Of a stretch of DNA of 64,000 nt, positions 58,717 through 64,000 are shown piece by piece. Positions within the stretch are counted from its first letter, which is position 1. Every line of letters begins with the position of its first letter. The stretch comes from Pandoraea vervacti (lineage in GTDB: Bacteria; Pseudomonadota; Gammaproteobacteria; Burkholderiales; Burkholderiaceae). The stretch spans positions 4,960,001 to 5,024,000 of the forward strand of contig NZ_CP010897.2 of the NCBI RefSeq assembly GCF_000934605.2. Reading direction: 5' to 3'. A model generated the notes under the pieces. The model saw only the letters and a list, made by a program, of their open reading frames with translations. It was not told the DNA's origin and did not search any database. Both the position numbers and the translations under genes were made by a program.

Positions 58717-59429
58717 TCCAGAATCCGCACCTTCATCTCGACGGCATCCGCGCGGTGCTGATCGACCTCGACGGCACGCTGGTCGACACCGCAGGCGACT
58801 TCGGGGTCGCGCTCAACGCCATGCTGGCCGACCTCGGCGCCCAGCCGGTGCCGGTCGAGCGCCTGATGACGTTCGTGGGCAAGGGCACCGCCAATCTGGT
58901 GCGCAAGACGCTTGCCGAACGCTTCCCGGCCACCGACATCGACACGCTGTTCGAGCGAGCGCAGGCGAAGTACGAGGCCGTCTACACGGCGATCAACGGC
59001 GAAAACACGGTGCTGTACCCGGAAGTGCGCGAAGGCCTCGCCGCCTTGCGTGAAGCCGGTCTGCCGGTGGCGTGCATCACTAACAAGCAACATCGCTTTG
59101 CGCTCGCGCTGCTCGAACACTACGGCCTGTCGGATCAGTTCGATCTGGTGTACGGCGGCGACTCGTGGCCCCAGCGCAAACCGGACCCGATGCCGCTCAT
59201 CAAAGCCTGCGAAGCGTTCGGCGTCTCGCCGGCGCAAACGGTGCTCGTCGGCGACTCCGGCAACGACGCCCAGGCGGCCCGCGCGGCAGGCTGCCGCTCG
59301 CTCACGGTGCCGTATGGCTACAACCATGGCGAATCTATACAAACGATCGACACGGATGGTATAGTCGCCTCAATTCTGGGCGCTGCCCGGGCGATTCTGC
59401 CCGCCGCAACGCCCACACTGGCGAGCTGA
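58713..59429 (+). CDS. gph: Phosphoglycolate phosphatase
   Basis: HAD-superfamily hydrolase of 238 residues that removes phosphate from 2-phosphoglycolate. Nucleophile and acid/base aspartates are Asp18 and Asp20 in DLDGTLVDT; motif II ITNK, motif III KPDP and motif IV VGDSGNDAQAA are intact. The rpe-gph-trpE order is common in proteobacteria. A candidate promoter (TATACA-18-TATAGT, 59336-59365) for the trp leader lies in its 3' end. Confidence 0.93.
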   Translation: MIQNPHLHLDGIRAVLIDLDGTLVDTAGDFGVALNAMLADLGAQPVPVERLMTFVGKGTANLVRKTLAERFPATDIDTLFERAQAKYEAVYTAINGENTVLYPEVREGLAALREAGLPVACITNKQHRFALALLEHYGLSDQFDLVYGGDSWPQRKPDPMPLIKACEAFGVSPAQTVLVGDSGNDAQAARAAGCRSLTVPYGYNHGESIQTIDTDGIVASILGAARAILPAATPTLAS

Positions 59430-59471
59430 ATTCGCCGTCTTCCACACTGCATTCAAGCGCATGTTCCTGAA

Positions 59472-59592
59472 CAAGAAACGGAGTCTTAGCGTGATCGACC
59501 GGGGGGCCTGGCCCTGGCGACGCTGGTCCTGCTGAACCCTTCCAAGGGGTGGCCGGGACCGTCGGAGTTCGTCTCCGGCAACCCGTTTCTTG
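59472..59592 (+). promoter_or_regulatory. Candidate trp leader RNA (attenuator) upstream of trpE
   Basis: A structured leader. Outer stem CAAGAAACGG (59472-59481) pairs perfectly with CCGTTTCTTG (59583-59592), which would hide the leader-peptide ribosome site. Inside are hairpins CCCTT-CC-AAGGG (59538-59549), GGTCC/GGACC (59525-59529 with 59556-59560, containing the third Trp codon) and GTCGGAG-TTCGT-CTCCGGC (59561-59579). The 3' end has TTTCTT but no classic T run, so the read-out is not a standard E. coli attenuator; translation or antitermination control is possible. Confidence 0.55.
59491..59535 (+). CDS. trpL: Putative Trp-rich leader peptide TrpL
   Basis: Peptide of 14 residues, MIDRGAWPWRRWSC, with three Trp codons (59509, 59515, 59524) just before the stop TGA 59533-59535. 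Start GTG 59491 has ACGGAG nine bases upstream; an in-frame ATG at 59461 is an alternative. Trp-codon clusters upstream of trpE are the hallmark of Trp attenuation. Confidence 0.55.
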   Translation: MIDRGAWPWRRWSC

Positions 59593-59847
59593 CATCGTTG
59601 TTGTTCCCAAGAAGTCATTGATCGGCGCGTCGTCTTCACCGTTTCGAACGGTTCGCATGGCGCGCGGATTCGTTCAGACGCATTGCGACGTTCGCATGGC
59701 TGGCATCGCCGGTGCGTGCGCACTCGCAGCGCCTCGACGTGGGTCAGCACACCTGCCTCCCCGACACGACTCAGGTATTCTCAACGCTAATCCACGCCGA
59801 ATCCGCGGGACCGCCCGCCGGCAACAAACTTGCAGGCAGAGTGCAAC

Positions 59848-61353
59848 ATGACCGAACTCGAATTTAAATCGCTGGCCAACCAGGGCTTCAACCGCATTCC
59901 GCTGATCGCCGAAGCCTTTGCCGATCTCGACACACCGCTCTCGCTCTATCTGAAGCTGGCGCTGGGCGACCGCCGCGGGGCCAACACCTTCTTGCTGGAA
60001 TCCGTGGTCGGGGGCGAGCGCTTCGGCCGGTATTCGTTCATCGGCCTCTCGGCCCACACGTTGTTGCGAAGCTTCGGCCCCAAAACCGAAGTTGTGCGCG
60101 ACGGTACGGTCGTGGAAACGCATGAAGGCGATCCGCTCGAATTCATCACCCAGTTCCAGGCCCGCTTCAAAGTGGCGCTGCGCCCGGGCATGCCGCGCTT
60201 TTGCGGCGGGCTGGCCGGCTACTTCGGCTACGACGCCGTGCGCTACATCGAGAAGAAACTCGCGCACAGCACGCCGCGCGACGATCTGAATCTGCCGGAC
60301 ATCCAATTGCTGCTCACGGAAGAACTTGCCGTGATCGACAACCTGACCGGCAAGCTGTACCTCATCATTTACGCCGACCCGACCCAGCCCGAGGCGTACT
60401 CGAAGGCACGTCTGCGTCTGCGCGAACTGCGCGCTCGCCTCAAGGCCCCGGTCGACGCACCGGTCACCTCGGGCAGCGTTCGCACCGAGACCTTCCGCGA
60501 ATTCGCCAAGCCGGACTATCTGGCGGCCGTCGCCAAGGCCAAGGAAGCCATTGCCGCCGGTGAACTGATGCAGGTGCAGGTCGGCCAGCGTCTCATCAAG
60601 CCGTATCGCGACGCCCCGCTCTCGCTGTATCGCGCGCTGCGCTCGCTCAATCCGTCGCCGTACATGTACTTCTACAACTTCGGCGACTTCCAGGTGGTTG
60701 GCGCATCGCCGGAAATTCTGGTGCGTCAGGAGCGTCGCCAGACGCCGGACGGCGAGCAGGAAATCGTGACGATTCGTCCGCTGGCAGGCACACGCCCGCG
60801 TGGCGCCACGCCCGAACGCGACGCCGAGCTGGCCAGGGAGTTGCTTGGTGATCCGAAGGAAATCGCCGAGCATGTCATGCTCATCGATCTGGCACGTAAC
60901 GACGTGGGCCGCATTGCGCAGACGGGCACGGTCGAAGTGACCGACAAGATGATCATCGAAAAGTACTCGCACGTGCAGCACATCGTGAGTTCGGTGGAAG
61001 GCCGTCTGCAACCCGGCCTGTCGAACATCGACGTGCTGCGCGCCACATTCCCGGCGGGCACGCTCACCGGCGCCCCGAAGGTTCGTGCAATGGAGCTGAT
61101 CGACGAACTCGAACCGGTCAAACGTGGTCTGTACGGCGGCGCCGTGGGTTATCTGTCGTTCGGCGGCGAAATGGACGTGGCGATCGCCATTCGCACCGGC
61201 GTCATCAAGGACGGCAATCTGTATGTGCAGGCCGCCGCCGGCATCGTTGCCGACTCGGTCCCCGAGTCCGAATGGCAAGAGACGGAAAACAAGGCCCGCG
61301 CGGTACTGCGTGCTGCCGAGCAGGTTCAGGACGGACTCGACGCCGAGTACTGA
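59848..61353 (+). CDS. trpE: Anthranilate synthase component I (TrpE)
   Basis: Makes anthranilate from chorismate with the TrpG glutamine amidotransferase. The 501-residue protein has the Trp feedback site TFLLESVVGGERFGRYSF, the chorismate-binding segments GTRPRGATPERD and DLARNDVGRIA, and FPAGTLTGAPKVRAMELID. Start ATG 59848 (MTELEFKSL); an open frame from TTG 59830 is not conserved. trpG, trpD and trpC do not follow: a terminator and efflux genes come next. Confidence 0.96.
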   Translation: MTELEFKSLANQGFNRIPLIAEAFADLDTPLSLYLKLALGDRRGANTFLLESVVGGERFGRYSFIGLSAHTLLRSFGPKTEVVRDGTVVETHEGDPLEFITQFQARFKVALRPGMPRFCGGLAGYFGYDAVRYIEKKLAHSTPRDDLNLPDIQLLLTEELAVIDNLTGKLYLIIYADPTQPEAYSKARLRLRELRARLKAPVDAPVTSGSVRTETFREFAKPDYLAAVAKAKEAIAAGELMQVQVGQRLIKPYRDAPLSLYRALRSLNPSPYMYFYNFGDFQVVGASPEILVRQERRQTPDGEQEIVTIRPLAGTRPRGATPERDAELARELLGDPKEIAEHVMLIDLARNDVGRIAQTGTVEVTDKMIIEKYSHVQHIVSSVEGRLQPGLSNIDVLRATFPAGTLTGAPKVRAMELIDELEPVKRGLYGGAVGYLSFGGEMDVAIAIRTGVIKDGNLYVQAAAGIVADSVPESEWQETENKARAVLRAAEQVQDGLDAEY

Positions 61354-61471
61354 CCGACCGGGCGAGGGCTCGCCCGAGCGCATCGCCGTTCGGCTGCACC
61401 AACGTGAAGCACGCTGCCGTTTAAAGCGCAGCGCACTCACATATATTGCATGCGAGTGACAAGATCCCCCG

Positions 61472-61514
61472 AAGGCCTCGAATCGATGCATGAGTCGATT
61501 CGAGGCCTTTGTTG
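61472..61514 (+). terminator. Terminator after trpE
   Basis: A perfect 15-bp stem (AAGGCCTCGAATCGA, 61472-61486, with 61495-61509) and an 8-nt loop, followed by TTTGTT. Separates trpE from the efflux genes. Confidence 0.85.
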
Positions 61515-61612
61515 ATTTAGCACAACCGTTCGCTTTTTTCGTCTCCTCCGGTATACGCCGATTGACGTCACCCGGGATATAGTTAGGTGTCCGTCGGGAG
61601 GTCGAAGCTTCT

Positions 61613-63283
61613 ATGGCGAAACCATGCAATCCACGTATGCGTCGCGGCGTCGCACGTTTTCATGCGGCCTCCCTGGCGTCAGTCCGGTCCATCACGGCCG
61701 CGGCGATTACTGTCGCGACTTCCGTCGTGCTGGGTGGCTGCATTTCGATGGCGCCCACTTACGAGCGCCCTGCGGCCCCGGTAGCCGATGTATGGACGGC
61801 GGATGTCAGCACTGCGCCCGCCACCGCCGCCGCACAGCCGGCGTCCGCACTCGACTGGCGCGAGTACTTCGCCGATCCGCAGCTTCGCAGCCTCATCGAA
61901 ACCGCGCTCGCCAACAACCGTGACTTGCGCGTGGCGCTTGCGCGTGTCGAACAGGCCCGCGCCGTGTACGGCATTCAACGGGCCGACCTCTTCCCGTCGG
62001 CGGGCCTTGGCGCGAGCGGCACGCGTCAGCGTCTGCCCGGCGACCTGAGCCTCACCGGCAATCCGTACATCAGCAGCCAATATCAGGTCGGGCTGGGATT
62101 ATCGACGTGGGAGCTCGACTTCTGGGGTCGCATTCGCAACCTGAAGGACGCCGCGCTCGACGATTATCTGGCGTCGGATGCGTCTCGCCGGGCCCTGCAA
62201 CTGAGTCTGATTTCGCAAGTGGCGCAAACATGGCTCAGTCTTCGCGAGTACGACGAACGCATCGCCCTGGCGCAACAGACCGTCGACAGCCGCGCCGAGT
62301 CGCTGCGCATCTTTACGCGGCGCGAGCAGGTCGGCTCGACCTCGAAACTCGATCTCACCGAAGTCACCACGCTGTGGCAGCAGGCGCGCGCGCTCGTCAC
62401 CCAGCTTGAGCAGCAACGCGCCGCCCAGGCGCATGCGCTGCAGGTGCTCGTGGGCATTCCCATCGATACCTCGCCGCAGGCGCTCGACCGGATGGCGGAC
62501 GACGCCAGCCTCATGCGCGACCTCGAGCCCGGTCTGCCTTCGTCGCTGCTTGAAGACCGCCCCGACATCATCGCCGCGGAGTATCAGCTGCGCGCCGCTC
62601 ATGCCAATATCGGCGCGGCGCGCGCCGCATTCTTTCCTCAGATCACGCTGACCGGCTCCGTAGGCACTGCGAGCAGCGCGCTCGATGGTCTGTTCAAGGC
62701 CGGCAGTGCCGCATGGGCCTTCACCCCGAGCATCAATCTTCCGATCTTCCAGGGCGGGCGCCTCGTCAACAACCTCGATCTGGCCGAGGCGCGTCGCGTC
62801 GAGTCCGTCGCAAATTACGAGAAGACGATTCAGGGCGCATTCCGCGACGTGGCAGATGCGTTGAGCGCGCGCCGCTGGCTGGCCGATCAGGTCACGATCC
62901 TGCAGGCCACGCAGGACGCGCAGGCCGAGCGCGCACGCCTGGCGAAACTGCGCTACGACCACGGCGCGGCCGCCTTCCTCGAAGTGCTCGACGCGCAACG
63001 CGACCTGCTCGCCATCGAACAACAAACGGTCCAGACACGTCGCGCACTGCTGTCCGCGCGCGTCTCGCTCTACACGGCGCTCGGCGGCGGCAGTCGGCTC
63101 ATGCCTGCGGCCGACACGCCTGCCGGCCCCTTTGCACGCACGCCCCGCGTCGTGGCGCCCACACCGCCAACGCAGGCAGTGCCGCCACCGCCGCCAACGT
63201 CGACAGTGCCGCCGGTCGCTCCCGGGTCGGCCGCCGCGACTTCCGCGCCGGGCACAGCGAACACCGCACAGACCGTCCGATAA
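61613..63283 (+). CDS. Efflux outer-membrane factor (OprM/NodT family) lipoprotein
   Basis: TolC-like trimeric exit duct of 556 residues. A lipoprotein signal ends in VLGGC; two OEP repeats follow (LIETALANNRDLRVALARVE and DIIAAEYQLRAAHANIGAAR are typical). Unlike relatives, which end near residue 485, it has a C-terminal tail of about 70 residues rich in Pro, Ala and Thr (AVPPPPPTSTVPPVAPG). GGAGG precedes the ATG at 11 bp. It starts an efflux operon with the HlyD-type gene 18 bp later. Confidence 0.92.
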   Translation: MAKPCNPRMRRGVARFHAASLASVRSITAAAITVATSVVLGGCISMAPTYERPAAPVADVWTADVSTAPATAAAQPASALDWREYFADPQLRSLIETALANNRDLRVALARVEQARAVYGIQRADLFPSAGLGASGTRQRLPGDLSLTGNPYISSQYQVGLGLSTWELDFWGRIRNLKDAALDDYLASDASRRALQLSLISQVAQTWLSLREYDERIALAQQTVDSRAESLRIFTRREQVGSTSKLDLTEVTTLWQQARALVTQLEQQRAAQAHALQVLVGIPIDTSPQALDRMADDASLMRDLEPGLPSSLLEDRPDIIAAEYQLRAAHANIGAARAAFFPQITLTGSVGTASSALDGLFKAGSAAWAFTPSINLPIFQGGRLVNNLDLAEARRVESVANYEKTIQGAFRDVADALSARRWLADQVTILQATQDAQAERARLAKLRYDHGAAAFLEVLDAQRDLLAIEQQTVQTRRALLSARVSLYTALGGGSRLMPAADTPAGPFARTPRVVAPTPPTQAVPPPPPTSTVPPVAPGSAAATSAPGTANTAQTVR

Positions 63284-63301
63284 ATTCAAGAGGTCAAAAC
63301 A

Positions 63302-64000
63302 ATGACGCTTCCCAACGCCAAGAAACTGGTTCCAGCGCTGATCGTGCTCGTCGTGATCGGACTGGGTTGGTTCGGATGGAAGACCTACAGCCACACCGGC
63401 CCGGGTGAGGGCTTTGCCAGCGGCAATGGCCGCATCGAAGCGACCGAAGTCGACGTGGCGACGAAAATGGCCGGACGTGTCGAAGCCATCTACGTGCGCG
63501 AAGGCGACTTCGTAAAGGCCGGGCAGGTGCTCGCCAAGATGCAGATCGACACGCTCAACGCCCAGCGCGACGAAGCGCGAGCGCAGTACCAGCAAGCCGT
63601 GACGAACGTGGCTGCCATTCAGGCGCAAGCCGCCGCACGCTTGTCGGACAAGGCGACGGCAGAAGCCAATGTTGCCGCACGTGAAGCCGAACTCGACGCC
63701 GCGCAACGCCGACTCTCGCGCTCCGAAACGCTCTCGAAGGAAGGCGCTTCGTCGGTGCAGGAACTGGACGACGACCGCGCACGCGTGCGCAGCACCCGCG
63801 CCGCCGTCACCGCCGCGAAGGCGCAGGTCTCAGCGGCCCAGTCCGCCGTCGAGGCCGCCAACGCGCAGGTCACCGGGTCGAAATCGACGGTCGAAGCCGC
63901 ACAGGCCACCATCACCCGAATCGAGGCCGACATTGCCGACAGCGAACTCAAGGCGCCGCGCGACGGCCGCGTGCAGTACCGGGTGGCGCAACCCGGTGAA
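63302..64000 (+). CDS. HlyD-family membrane fusion protein, partial
   Basis: Open to the right edge (233 codons). It has an N-terminal membrane anchor (LVPALIVLVVIGLGWFGW), a lipoyl-like domain (EVDVATKMAGRVEAIYVREG and DFVKAGQVLAKMQ), then a long Ala-rich coiled coil and the return lipoyl segment ELKAPRDGRV. Members of this subgroup (YbhG/YhiI-like) pair with ABC-2 type transporters; the pump itself would lie right of the window. AGAGG precedes the ATG. Confidence 0.88.
   Translation, partial: MTLPNAKKLVPALIVLVVIGLGWFGWKTYSHTGPGEGFASGNGRIEATEVDVATKMAGRVEAIYVREGDFVKAGQVLAKMQIDTLNAQRDEARAQYQQAVTNVAAIQAQAAARLSDKATAEANVAAREAELDAAQRRLSRSETLSKEGASSVQELDDDRARVRSTRAAVTAAKAQVSAAQSAVEAANAQVTGSKSTVEAAQATITRIEADIADSELKAPRDGRVQYRVAQPGE

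Noticed and set aside
59674..61629. 651-codon frame antisense to trpE and its leader
   Set aside because: Shadow frame without motifs; trpE is certain on the + strand.
62099..63706. 535-codon frame antisense to the efflux genes
   Set aside because: Covers two certain + strand genes and has the composition of a shadow frame.

Overview
The window is chromosomal DNA of a high-GC beta-proteobacterium, most likely a Burkholderiaceae member close to Pandoraea or Burkholderia. This rests on the complete dcw cell-wall/division cluster followed by lpxC, a DciA-like gene, secA, argJ, mutT, yacG, zapD, coaE and pilDCB, on a general porin of the Burkholderia type, and on the paa gene order. No phage, insertion sequence, CRISPR array or defence island is visible; this is core chromosome with some accessory metabolism.

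Layout. 1-5.8 kb (+ strand): the tail of a CorC/HlyC-type protein, a compact pilBCD set, coaE, zapD and yacG. 6-12 kb (- strand): mutT, a DUF815 ATPase, argJ and secA. 12.2-12.7 kb (+): a DciA-like gene converging on lpxC. 12.9-32 kb (-): lpxC, then, read from its own start, mraZ-rsmH-ftsL-ftsI-murE-murF-mraY-murD-ftsW-murG-murC-ddl-ftsQ-ftsA-ftsZ. These fifteen genes are joined by many four-base stop/start overlaps and driven by a clear promoter under a four-box MraZ operator. 32.4-41.1 kb: coq7, a porin, a MarR regulator, a lipoprotein aminopeptidase with a molybdopterin oxidoreductase, an M20 amidohydrolase and a DUF3047 lipoprotein. 41.8-47.6 kb (-): one complete rRNA operon (16S, tRNA-Ile, tRNA-Ala, 23S, 5S) with promoter, boxA sites, processing stems and terminators. 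47.6-55.8 kb: an amino-acid ABC-transporter binding protein, an enoyl-CoA hydratase and the lower phenylacetate genes paaN, thiolase, paaG, paaI, paaK. 55.9-64 kb: mltA, a small membrane-protein gene head-to-head with it, apaG, rpe, gph, trpE with a leader peptide, then an efflux outer-membrane factor and the start of its membrane-fusion partner.

How the genes work together. The dcw block makes UDP-MurNAc-pentapeptide (murE, murF, murD, murC, ddl), lipid I and II (mraY, murG), and the divisome (ftsL, ftsI, ftsW, ftsQ, ftsA, ftsZ). ZapD (FtsZ bundling) and MltA (murein cleavage) lie further out. The paa genes turn phenylacetate into its CoA thioester and process the ring-opened product to acetyl-CoA and succinyl-CoA; the ring epoxidase paaABCDE is not in the window.

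The most interesting non-textbook signals are: a three-Trp leader peptide inside an RNA closed by a perfect 10-bp stem ahead of a trpE that stands alone; an 88-residue single-pass membrane-protein gene whose start overlaps that of mltA on the other strand; a prepilin peptidase with no zinc-finger cysteines, carrying a 9-bp-repeat low-complexity stretch instead; and several short tandem repeats within about 3.4 kb. I found no convincing wholly new multi-gene system.
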